A stretch of DNA of 64,000 nucleotides from Gaeumannomyces sp. JS-464 (taxonomy: Eukaryota > Ascomycota > Sordariomycetes > Magnaporthales > Magnaporthaceae). The notes beneath the pieces were generated by a model. It had not been told where the DNA came from. It did no database searches and saw only the letters and a program-made list of their open reading frames with translations. Where the stretch lies: the NCBI GenBank assembly GCA_002197995.1, contig NGZR01000004.1, positions 2,914,001-2,978,000 of the forward strand, read 5' to 3'. The translations under genes were made by a program, and so were the position numbers. Shown piece after piece: positions 34,219 to 44,270 of this stretch. How positions within the stretch are numbered: the first letter of the stretch is position 1; the number at the start of each line of letters is the position of its first letter.

Positions 34219-34661
34219 ATGCCATACAGAAACTACCGGCCTGTCTCGAAAAGGGTGCCTCACCCTGCGTCACGTTTTGGAGCAGACCCCTGCGTCCCCG
34301 AGTTGGCCACGTGCGCATATGGCAAAAGCGGCGACAGTGATATCGACGGCGAGGAAGGGAAGGGCGAGGAACTGGCCGTGGTCAAGGCTCCAAGGTCGGC
34401 GCACCAGGTCGACTTCACAATCCTCTTGGTGGATCCGTGGATCCTTGGATCAGGATCTGCGGGCCTACCTTCTACGACGCCTGCAAGGCCAGGCGAGCGT
34501 TCCCAAGCGACGTGCCTAGGCAGAATCTCTCGGCCAATTTTGTTATCGGACGGGGATACCGCATAGAGTGGTGGGACTTCTGGCGCAAGCGGCTCGAGGA
34601 GATCGAGGAGACAAGGGAGCCGGAGCCTGACACACGGAAACTCACCAAGGGTTGCCTATAA
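34219..34661 (+). pseudogene. Possible fragment of a DUF3632-type protein
   Basis: The plus-strand frame ending at 34661 reads IRICGPTFYDACKARRAF, then YRIEWWDFWRKRLEEIEE and a short charged tail. The pattern of a 'WDFWxxRL' helix following a 'FYDACKA' segment resembles the C-terminal end of the fungal DUF3632 family, as I remember it. Upstream sequence in another frame (34219-34440) is acidic and shows no matching N-terminal half, so this looks like a truncated or frame-broken leftover. It could also be a chance resemblance; there is no start codon in a convincing context. Confidence 0.35.
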
Positions 34662-37559
34662 AAAATAGCAGAGATCAAGAGGGAAACAACAAGGGAGACT
34701 TTGACGGGAGATAGAGAGGGGCTTTAATCATACCTCTTCTGTCTTGTTCTAGACATCTCCGGCCCGCCTCTACCAGACTCCGTGTCACCAGCACCCCCTG
34801 CCAGCTGGTGGACAGCTGCCACAAGCCTTGTGGCTGGAGCTCCTATGACCGCTTCGCGCCTTCCTTCACCCAGATATCTTTCGACCAGACCTAGACTCCG
34901 CCAGCCACGCTCGGCATCTTTTCCCGCAGAGTGAACAGTCGAGACTCGCTTAATAATTGAGAGCAGGCCAAGGCCATACAGGCTGGCCGCAGCCATGCCG
35001 TCACAGCTACGCTGCCCCTCCCCATGCCAGTCGACGCTGCAAAGCTAACCACACACATCAGCGCCCATATCAGAGACGGAGACCGGAAAACGGGGTTTTC
35101 CGTAGCCTTTTGACGCCCACTGAACTGTCGGGGGGCTCCCTGAGAGGCCTACGCCCCAAGAGTCCAAGATCGTCTCCACGAGCACGGCGACGGAGCTCCT
35201 ATAAGGCCAATGGCATGGAACACGCATCTCGGACATTGAGCTCGGAGACTCGACTCTAGAGTGTGTTGTGCTAGGCAGGGTCTATCTAGGCCCAAGGCAC
35301 ATACCCCAGGAGGCTGAATTCCTGCATGAGATTGCAACAGACTCGATATCGAACACACTAAGCCCCAAAACTGGAACACAGATGGTTTGATGCATTCTAT
35401 CTCAGAGTAAGCAGGTACATTTTCCAGTCCAGGCTACGTCTATCATTTCTCCCTGGCATCGAAGAGTAAGGCTAACCGAGAACACAATATGTACTGAGAC
35501 ACACACACAGCATCTTCGTACGATCCTGACAACAAGGCTTTGGCGGGAGCATCCCTAGCACCAGACCAGGGTCACTATCTCCTCCCATCCCGCCCCTGTT
35601 ACCACTTCCCTACTACATCCACACATCGCAAGTGTACCTTACACAAGCACTCCAAGAACGGCCCTCGCTAGGCAGCTCAAGGCATGCCCCCTCGCCATCA
35701 CCTCAACATTCACGCACAAAGTCTTATGGCAGACACTCAAGAGAGCTCTAGCTTGTGCTTTATGGCAAGAGACCAGTATAGAAAAGGGTGGGGGCACAAG
35801 ATTATTCATCTGGGTACGCCCGATAAATACTTCCAGATTGAAAGAACCAAAGCCTTTCAGGGAAAGGAGTGCGACTATCCAGGACGAGATCCCGCGTGGG
35901 GAGTCCAGATCCAGTACAAAGTACCAGAGACAGCTGCCCCAGCCCCTTGCGTCGCTTAGCGCAGTCTGGTCCCCTTACCTCTAGAAACATATGGCTTGCT
36001 AACATCCCTCGGGAGCTCGCTCCCCTTGTTCCAAGGAGACTCTCCCGCCCAAGTTCATGCTGTCGAAGTGCTTCCGAGTGGACAACAGCTCCGGTATGCA
36101 CCTGTGACTCCTGAAGCAAAAAGGGCTATTAGCATGCGTCAAGAAGCTTCTAGATATCCTCACAATGTGGGGAGGTTTGGAAACGTGTTGGAGAATCACA
36201 CGCCCACGATTGCATGGGTGGCTACCCGCATTCTCCCCTTTTCTATTCGGCCTAAAATGGGAAGCTCGGTGGAACTTTTTCAGGTCGTCCTTTCATATCT
36301 GTCGATCTTGGTGATGGCATAGACTACCACCGAGACCCTTCCAGACTTAGGAATTCCCAGGATCCTAAAGAGCTCCAGGGAACTCCGGAATGGTGGGAGA
36401 TATACCCCTAGCCTCGTAGATGAAGTGTTTGATTTCGAGAGTCTATCTGAGGCCATTTGTCTGTGCCGTCGATGTGAAGCTTTGCGTATTTGACGAGATA
36501 TCGTGCTGATATCCGGTCTTGGGGGCACACCGGCTCGCTATGACGGCCAGTCTTATTCCGGCAGACTCCTCTTTTATCAGAGACCCTCGGTTTGAGCGTG
36601 GTAGATCCAGTAGGTGGATGGGAACAGCTGGAGTCGGAAGAGCTCGGATCGGGGCATCTCCAACGCTCGCTGGCGGGGTTGGGTCATAACGGTATCTGGC
36701 CAGAAACAGAGAGTTAGGCGGCCGTTCAGAAAACCAGTAGGATTCTCTAGAGCGTGCGCTTACCTTTGTTCTGTTTTCTAGACGCCGTGTCTGTCGGAAG
36801 AGATTTCGACACGTGGTGTTGCTGGAGATACGCGGCATCATAGCAGAGAGAGCCAATAAGGAGAAAGAGATATCAGAGCATCAAGCATCTCTGCTGGGAC
36901 AGCTGGGTGTGCTTGCGCATAATAGGTCTGGGCATTCGAAGAAACAAGAAGGGATTATTGACGCTTTTGGCCAACAGTTGAGGAATGTGTATGCTGTTCT
37001 GGTGCAGTGGTCAAGATAATGCAGGTGGCGCTAGAGATTTCTGCGGTCCTGCGCGGGGGAGACCTTTCTGCAAGGACAACTGGCCACCCAAAACGCAGGC
37101 CTGTCTCGGTAGAGGCAAGCATCAAGAGCTTTAGAATAAAAACAACCAGTAGATAGAGATCCACTCTTGCTTGCGCTTGGCCGTCAATATATTCCCCCGG
37201 AGCCTACATAGCGGTGAAGGACTAACCACGAGGGCCCGGTCCGAGCCAGCTACTGTCCACGGAAGAGGGCAAAGGCCCCAAAGCAAATGTAGCTACCTCT
37301 ACGGCCAGCTGGTCATATCAGCCAGTCTCGCACTCTACTTCTAACAACACACCCCCGTCCAGCCACCCCGACCCTCTGGTAGGTGGCTTCGTCTGTAGGA
37401 CAGCAGCCACAATGGTAGAAGACTGGCCATCACTTGATATAAGGCGGGCGGGGGTTCCTTGCCCTAATATCAACCTCCCACCTGCCACCTCCTCGTCGTC
37501 TGCCCCACCTCTTCGTGCCTTGATAGGCCAGCAAAGCACGTAATTACCTACCCAGTTGT
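34662..37559. other. Gene-poor region, no gene recognised
   Basis: About 2.9 kb of normal-GC DNA. The frames at 35684-36119 and 36443-37019 on both strands overlap one another, lack domains and have no consistent splice structure. The helix-like stretch at 36813-37019 (RGIIAERANKEKEISEHQ) is charged and could be part of a decayed gene, but I cannot identify one. No RIP signature and no clear repeats. Confidence 0.45.
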
Positions 37560-39012
37560 CTTGTGTTGTGGGAACAGGTCCATGTAACCCGCTGCTTTTC
37601 ATCTTTGCTCTTTTTTCCCCTCTTCCCTACCTACCCACCAACCTCTTCTTCCCTCCACCCTTCTCTTCCGTATAGACTCTTCTGCATCACAGGATCAACG
37701 GTTACAATCTTCACCTTTCAGTCTTTGGCCTCGCATCTCTTCTTTCTATATTGTGGCAGCAGACCCGACTGGTGATACCCATCACCTTGGATCTGTTTGC
37801 CATCCGGATCGAAGCTGTCTGACTTCAATTTTCTTTTTTCGAAGTTCTTTCGTCCATCTCAGAGAGCGCGCAAGGCCTTCTTTTTTTTATCTTCGCTGCC
37901 CCAATCAACCTTTGTCCTCTCCCCGCTGTTCCTCTATCGTTCTGTTTGACGGACTGCCAGGTTCCTCGCCACGGCACGTCTCCGACGTCAAGCAGATACC
38001 TTGTCGTGCTTCCATCGTCTTCTCGTCACTGCAGAATCTTCGCTCTTCGACCTCCACGTCGTGAGCCTTGTGCAGAATCATCGCACCAGAAGTCTACCGC
38101 GCCATCTACCCGGACATTGTCTACCTGGTCGTCGTCTCCCTGGACACCGTCTCACCTTCTTCGCGACCAACTGCTTGGAGTCCTTGGTGCGACGCGCCCA
38201 TCCAGATATAGGCAGTCTTTCTCGCGACGCCTCCACATCACATTGTCAGAACCGCGGTACTCAATCGGTCAGTTCGCCTCAATTTCTTTCTGTCTACCTC
38301 TTACTACACTCTTCTCTTCTGCCCTATGGCTCTCCACCTTGCTCTAGACTATCCTAGTGGATACTTGGAGCTGCTGCCCCAACTCCTAATTACGTTCATT
38401 GCTCATGATCCTATTACCTCTGAGCTCCCCCATGCCTCGACGGGTATAGCAGGCGAGGCTCCCAATGGCCCGACTGGCTTAGATTCTATACTCGCTCTTG
38501 GTATCACACTGGACTTTATTGAGTCATCACTCAAGACAGAGTCCCAGACACATTACGTCCTTCCATCAAGATGCCTCACTCGCCCCAGCCCTCACTTTCA
38601 CTCCCTACTGTAAGCTCGTTCCATCACCTTGTCGTTTCCGTTAGGTGCTGCTAGCCTACCTCTACTCCGATATCCCGCATCCTCGTAGCCTGGTGCCGTT
38701 CTGTTTCACTTAGCTGACATGTCTTTTGGACCTCAGATCAGTTCATATGCTAGCACGGTCCAGGGTATTTGCGTCTCTGAATCCGTAGAGAGGCATCTGC
38801 CAAGCGGCTGTTGTGGTCAAGTTCTTGAGACAGGTATGGATCATCCAACATACAGCAAGTGGTCCCAATATTCCTTACAAGCTTGCTCGGCCTCGCGGCA
38901 TGCCCCTTTTCCTTCTCAATTTACCCCTTACGTCCATTTCGCTGACTAATAGACTGAGGGCCTACAGCCTCGCAACGATTCGAGTTTCCCAGCCTGAAAA
39001 GCAAAGACCACC
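37560..39012 (+). promoter_or_regulatory. Pyrimidine-rich long promoter/5' leader of the 39013 gene
   Basis: A strikingly CT-rich stretch at 37590-37760 (TTTTTTCCCCTCTTCCC-type runs) followed by 1.2 kb of C/T-biased sequence with many TCTTC and CTCGCC motifs, typical of fungal core promoters and long 5' UTRs. Several small upstream frames, including one of 95 codons at 38326-38613, could act as uORFs if the leader is transcribed. A spliced leader is possible but I could not fix its introns. Confidence 0.5.
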
Positions 39013-40136
39013 ATGTCTCAGCAGGGCGACCAATCCGGTGGCGGAAACCGACCCTATGGAGCTCCATATGGAGAACCCAGGAGGCCCGAGAATGATGATT
39101 GGATGTCTGATTTCGTGGACTTTGATCAGATGGACATCGACATGGGAAACTCCATTCAGCCACCGTCGACGGCAACACCGCCTCAGCCAGCTATCGATCC
39201 CAGGCTCCTCCAAGTCCCAACAAGCCAGTATCAGCCACAGGAGACGGCAGCACTGATCCAGCCAGCTATCGACCCCAGGCTCCTCCAAGTCTCAGCAAAC
39301 GAGCCTCAGCCCCAGGAGAGCACAGTCTTCAACACCGGTTCCAGCTCAGTCCTAGCAAGCCAGCTTCAACCACAGGGAAACATCGCGGGAAATCCCCTTC
39401 ACCCTTTAGCCCGAGCAACTCAGTATCAGCCACCGGACCATCCAGCTACTGAGGCCCCACTTCCCGCAGCTCCAGCCAACTGGGGGCGACATAATAACAT
39501 CGGACACCCTGTCAGGGGCGCCTCTGGTTCCACTCCCGGCGCCATGTACATGCAGCCTCCTCTCGCAGGTGGCTACTACAGAGCTGGTGGCGGTGCTTTT
39601 TGGACCCCGGCCGACGCCTTCACTCCTAGCCAGGTCGGCTATAATGTTGGGTCCACCATCGCTCCAGGTACGCTCTATTATCCTCCTTTCACGCAGTCTT
39701 TGATAATTCGTCACCACGTTCCTAACAACAGCCTCTTCGTGTCTACTTAGGCTATAACCCAGGCCATCTCTCGGCCGAAGCGTTTGCCCGGGCCTCTTAC
39801 GCCAACCTGGCCCAGGGCGTGCCCAGTTTCGGCCAGCCGCCCATGCCGTCAAGCTCCCGGTTGGGTTACCCGGGCACCAGGCGCGACCTCCCCGTCGTGC
39901 CAGAGGAGGCTGCCGAGGCCGAGGCCCACTCTTCTGACGAGGGGGACTTCCTCGAATTCTACGACGGCGGCTACGCGCCCTACCATCCCCGCGTTCCTCC
40001 CTGCTTGAGGGTGAGTCCCAGTTCTCTTATACATTGTCCCAACTCTACGGGTCCTGTGACCCTGGCCAGCAACAAAGGGTCACCAGCCCTATGCATCTCT
40101 CCAAAATTCTGCCCATGTTCCCAACCCCAACTTTGA
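39013..40136 (+). CDS. Disordered Gln/Pro-rich protein of unknown function
   Basis: Exons are 39013-39667 and 39751-40136; the 83-bp intron rejoins IAPG to YNPGHLSAEAFARAS. If read through to the next stop, the product is about 346 residues. If the GTGAGT at 40012 is used as a donor, the C-terminus would differ. It opens MSQQGDQSGGGNRPYGAPY and an acidic patch (DDWMSDFVDFDQMDIDMG), followed by two copies of a 25-residue repeat built around QPAIDPRLLQV (DNA copies at about 39184 and 39259). It is then Gln/Pro/Ala-rich, with a Gly/Tyr-rich piece (MYMQPPLAGGYYRAGGGAFW) and an acidic run (EEAAEAEAHSSDEGDFLEF). No DNA-binding domain is visible. Composition suits a transcriptional or RNA-granule regulator, which is only a guess. 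Confidence 0.65.
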
Positions 40137-40247
40137 GTTGTATTTTTTTCCCCTCTCTTCCTGTTTTCTCTCGACAAACACAAACACCACCCCCACCACC
40201 ATCACCACTACGACCACCACACGACCACCACCACAGCCGCCGTCAAG

Positions 40248-42365
40248 ATGGCCGTGAGTAACTGCGCACAATCCTCTCCCCCTTCCCTTGCATTCTTCCA
40301 CAAAGATATAGATATTCAGTCACCACTCTTTTGTTTCAGGACTCTAGCTAACAGTCAGCTCGAACCGCAGAACAGCAACAGCAACAGCAACACCGCCGGC
40401 GAGGGCGCTGCGGTGCTCTGCAACCGTGCTGCCGGCCACGGCGGTACGGTGCAGCTCACCGCAGCGACCCGGACCACGGCCAAAAACGTGTGGCTGCAGG
40501 TCCTCACCCCAAAGGACCGGAGGCACCAGACGCCCGTCGTCATGGTGCATGGCAACTACCACACCGGCTCAGTAAGTATCAATGATTCCCGATTTGAGTC
40601 TTGCCAGGTTTTTACATAGTAAACCTTGTGCTTTCCTTGAACCTCATCCAGTTTAGCCGTCCAGGCTTCCCAGCAATCCCTGGTTCCTGCCCAGTGCCTT
40701 CAAATTTTTTCACATCCCAACTGTCAGAGCCACGCCAGATGCCTCTCACCGGGCATCGCTCCCCACAAAACCACAGCCTTTCCCTCTTCTACAAACCTTT
40801 CTTTCCCTTACTCCCTTTGCTTCAATAACTGACTTCTTCTTCCTCCATCAGGTGTGGGATATGGACCTGGCCGGCACCCAGGAGTCTCGGTCCTGGGCCA
40901 AGTGCTTCCTGCGTGCGGGGTTCCAGGTCCATCTCGTCGACCTGCCGGGCGTGCGGTCGTCGATTAGGGCCATCCCGGCCGAGACTATACGGCTGCAGCA
41001 GCTGCCGATGACGTCTGCCCTCAACGATGTTGAGGCAAACCTGACTGGCGTGGGCAACAAGCCCCCGTACATGTACGACAGCGCGGTGCGCCATGACCAG
41101 TTCCCCGGCGGCGGGGTCGCCGCGCCCGTCAAGGTAAGTCAAAAGACCACAGAAAGAAACACCATTATCATAAAATATTGTGATGATTCTCATGCTAACT
41201 GGTTTCTTTTTCTTTTTTTCCTCCTTCGACAGCCGGGCTGGAGGATGGACCCTATCTTCGACTACTACGCCAGCCAGCGCGTGGGGGTCTGGGGAATGCC
41301 GGGAGAACGCACGCCGGCCGGAGCCGCAGCGGTCATCTCCATCCTGGAGGAGCTGCTGCCGGCGAAGGCGGTGCTCGTGGCCGAGGGTGCAGGCTGCGAG
41401 GTTGCCTGGATGGTGGGAGACCGGCGCCCGGAGCTCGTCGCGGGCATCATCGCCATGGGGGCTCACCACTCCCCCTTCTCCAAGACGACCAGCGAAGTCG
41501 AGGCCGTGAACGGGGCCTTCGCGCGCCAGTTCACTGGCGACCAGATGACGGTCCGGGACCGGCAGTACGAGCGGTGGGGCATCATGAATGTCTCTGTGGA
41601 GTTCGATCCTCCACTGCCCGACGACAACCCGCTGTACCTCGAGACGGAGGTGCACACCAACGAGGACGGCGACGAGTGCCTCCTCCAGGACACGACCAAG
41701 ATGGTGCGCAAGCTCGCGCAGCTCTCCAAGATCCCGCACGCGATCTTGACGGCCGAGGCGAGCATCAACAGCGGGTACGACTGGGCCGTCGTCAAGTACC
41801 TGGAGCAGGCCGGCGTCCAGGTCGACTGGCTCAAGCTGGCCGAGTTCGGCCTCTTCGGAAACGGCCCGCTGATGTTCATCGAGAAGAACGCGGCCAAGAT
41901 CGCCGAACTCGCCATCGCCTGGGTCATCAAGACCACGTCGGCCGACCCGGAGGAGGCCGCCGCGGCCATGTCGCTCCTCACTCCTTCGCCGGAGAACGTC
42001 GCAATCGCCAAGACGCGCAGGGCCGAGGACCGCGCAAGGAATGACGCCAGGCTCGGCCAGGGCTTCATCGGCGTCCTGCAGAACTACGACGCCCAGCTGC
42101 AGCTGCAGATGCCCCCTCCAATGAGCCCGTATGAGCAGTACATGTTCCAGGTTGGGCTGGGATGGCGAATCCCCCGGTCCAAGCCATGGGCAACGGCGGC
42201 AATGGAGACGACGAAGACAACGACGGCGACGACGCCAACAACGGCTCGGGTGGGCGTCCGGAGCCCACGCCCAAGAGCCAGCCCAAGTACCAGCCCAAGA
42301 ACAAGGGTAGTGGTCGCGGTGGTCGTGGTGGTCGGGGCGGCCGCAGGGGCGGTCGTGCCAACTAG
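40248..42365 (+). CDS. Alpha/beta-hydrolase-fold pseudoenzyme with C-terminal RGG tail
   Basis: Exons are 40248-40253 (ATG GCC), 40371-40571, 40852-41133, 41233-42365; about 540 residues. It resembles the fungal/bacterial 'esterase 713-like' alpha/beta hydrolases: GHGGTVQLTAATRTTAKNVW, an oxyanion segment VVMVHGNYHTGSVWD, VHLVDLPG, HDQFPGG, LTAEASINSGYDWAVVKYLE, and FGNGPLMFIEKNAAKIAEL. Two catalytic positions look lost: the nucleophile elbow reads VAEGAGCEVAW (Gly ~215 where Ser is expected), and the usual His in a GNGH motif is Pro (~375). After MSPYEQYMFQVGL the frame needs one extra base (G run at ~42155-42161) to enter MANPPVQAMGNGGNGDDED and a tail of RGG repeats ending GRRGGRAN. RGG boxes commonly bind RNA. 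The 6-nt coding first exon is inferred from frame and splice signals. A 76-bp minisatellite starts 60 bp after the stop. Confidence 0.82.
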
Positions 42366-42424
42366 GCCACCCCCCAAGCTCGCAGAGACGGCACATTCCT
42401 CTCGAGCTCCTTTTCCGCCAACGC

Positions 42425-42771
42425 CATATATCCACGGCCCGGGTTCTTACTCCCCAAGCTTTGTTTGTCGCCATATACCCGCGACCCAGCTTCTATACCT
42501 CGCGTCCAACCCACCGATGCCCATCTTCCTCTCAAGCTCGTTGTCGCCATATCCCACAACTCGGCTTCCCTCCGCGTCCCTAACCCACCGACGCTCGTCT
42601 CCTTACAAGTTTGTCGTCGCCATATATCCGCGGCCCAGCTTCTCTATCCGGCGCCCAACCCACCGGCGCTCATCCTCCTTACAAGCTTATCGTCGCCATA
42701 TATCCACAGCCCAGATTCTATACCTCGCGCCTAACCCACCAACGCTCGCCTTCTGCGTACCAGCCTCTACC
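42425..42771. repeat. Minisatellite, ~73-76-bp unit, about 4.5 copies
   Basis: Copies begin with GCCATAT at about 42424, 42471, 42547, 42620 and 42696. The first is a 47-bp partial copy; the others are 76, 73, 76 and ~75 bp. The consensus runs CATATATCCGCGGCCCAGCT, then TTCTATACCTCGCGTCCAAC, then CCACCGACGCTCATC and a CCTTACAAGCTTGTCGTCG end. Substitutions are scattered, so the array is not new. It lies just downstream of the hydrolase-like gene, probably in its 3' UTR or flank. It keeps frames open on the plus strand (42465-43300), which explains long ORFs without meaning. Confidence 0.88.
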
Positions 42772-43745
42772 AAGGACGAGCTTCTCCCTTCACCCATGTT
42801 GTTTGTATAGACTAGTTTCCTTTTCCTGCCTTTTATGGTTCGGTTCGGCCCAATATTTGCGCACGGCTTGGCACGTCGTGGTCTGCAGCCACCAACCAGC
42901 AGGTGCGTTATTTTCCTTTTGCCGCTTCTTGTCACTATGGAGGTTTCTCTTTCTTCTTCGTTTCGTTATTAGGGATGGGCCTTTCTTTCTTCATTTTCGG
43001 GTAAGCAAAGATGGTTTTTTTTTTCCTCTCAGATTCATCTGGCCCGTTAAGCATCGGCGTGGAGGCGTTGGAGGCGTTGGAGACTGTTTTTCCTTTTGTA
43101 CGGATACCCAGAATAGATCGCATGCTCTTCTCGAAGCAGGCATGACACTGAATAAATCACGAAAGGTGATTGATCCTGCTTTGCGCTTTCAAAACTTCGT
43201 CCTTCCCGGGCCCCTCTTGAGGCTTTTGGCGATCTCCATCGCCCGTCCAAGTGGTGAACCAACTCCACAAACAGTTTTGTACCGCTTTCAAGCCCATTGA
43301 GATTTCGGATTTACAAAACATATACCCGCGGAGCTACCTAGATATTTCCGCTTGGCGTGTCTACTCCCAGAGCGGACACCGCAGCTGGAGGGTTGGCAGC
43401 TAAAGGTAGTCAGTCCTAGGCAGGAGACCGGAGCCTGGTGAAAACGCGATACAGGCTACATAGCTGCCTGGCGGAAGCGAACAAGGCAAAGCCCCGATAC
43501 GTCCTCTTGTACAACTATATCCCCTGGATCAAAGTGTCGCAGGCCAACCAGAACGCCCGATTTCCGTTCAATCAGAATACACTACATCCAGGAACGGCAC
43601 GAGTGGAACAATAGAACCAGCTGGTGTGCAAAGGAGAGGCCTAGAGTTAAGCTCTAGACTTCCAGCAGACAACTCGGAGCGGCGCGAATGAAGACATCAC
43701 GGGGTCCGGAGTTTCCTAAACAACCCCGGAGCCAAGCGTGCTTGA
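42772..43745. other. Intergenic, no gene recognised
   Basis: T-rich sequence at 42920-43040, then normal GC. A short plus-strand stretch at about 43444-43610 reads like protein (KAKPRYVLLYNYIPWIKVSQ) but has no start, no recognisable family and ends in a stop after about 50 codons; it may be a gene fragment. Confidence 0.45.
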
Positions 43746-44270
43746 TCAGGCGCCGCCCTCTCGCTTGGCGTACTCGTCCTGTAATGCTTGGGATTTAGTA
43801 GACTGAATCGCGAGAAAAAGGGAAGAAAGAAGGGCACTACGGGTGGGGACAAACCTCAATCGCCTCCATATACTTCTCCTCGGCGGTCCGGGGGTCTTCG
43901 TCGAGCACGCCCTTCTTGATCAGCTCATCGGGCGACGGGCGGTGGGCGATCTTCTCGTTCAGGGTGTCTGCTTTGAAGTGGCGCTCGAGCTCCTTCTGGT
44001 GCGCCTGGAGTGCGGGCGCAGCTGTTGAAGCTGGGAGGATGTTGCCTGGTGTTGTGGCGTAAGTATAAGTGGCTCATCTAAAGATGGCAAGAAAGGCGGG
44101 GGCAAAGATGCTGGTGTCTCACGATCAACGAGCTCTGAGCGCTCCGGGCGATGCATCAGATGCTGCTCGAGCGAGTTCTTGCGCTCGGTTCGGGAGGGCG
44201 AGATGGGAGTGCGGTCGACAGTGGGTTGCTCGTCGGCGCTGACGCCACTGGGGTTGGGATCCTCAGCCAT
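43746..44270 (-). CDS. Small RPEL-repeat protein
   Basis: Exons in coding order: 44123-44270, 43855-44045, 43746-43778; 123 residues, no frame break. It opens MAEDPNPSGVSADEQPTVDR and carries two RPEL-type motifs, RPERSELVDRNILP (formed across intron 1) and RPSPDELIKKGVL, each preceded by a basic/amphipathic helix (ERKNSLEQHLMH and KELERHFKADTLNEKIAH). It ends EDEYAKREGGA. In animals RPEL motifs bind monomeric actin; the small fungal family is annotated by this motif but its role is not settled. The introns have standard borders (GTGAGA...CAG, GTTTGT...CAG). Confidence 0.9.

Noticed and set aside
40822..42474. 550-codon minus-strand ORF
   Set aside because: It is the antisense of the hydrolase-like gene. 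Its Arg/His/Gly-rich composition comes from GC-biased codon positions on the other strand, and it crosses two of that gene's introns.
42611..43300. 229-codon plus-strand ORF
   Set aside because: It begins in the 76-bp minisatellite, whose unit keeps frames open, and the rest is low-complexity with no recognisable product.
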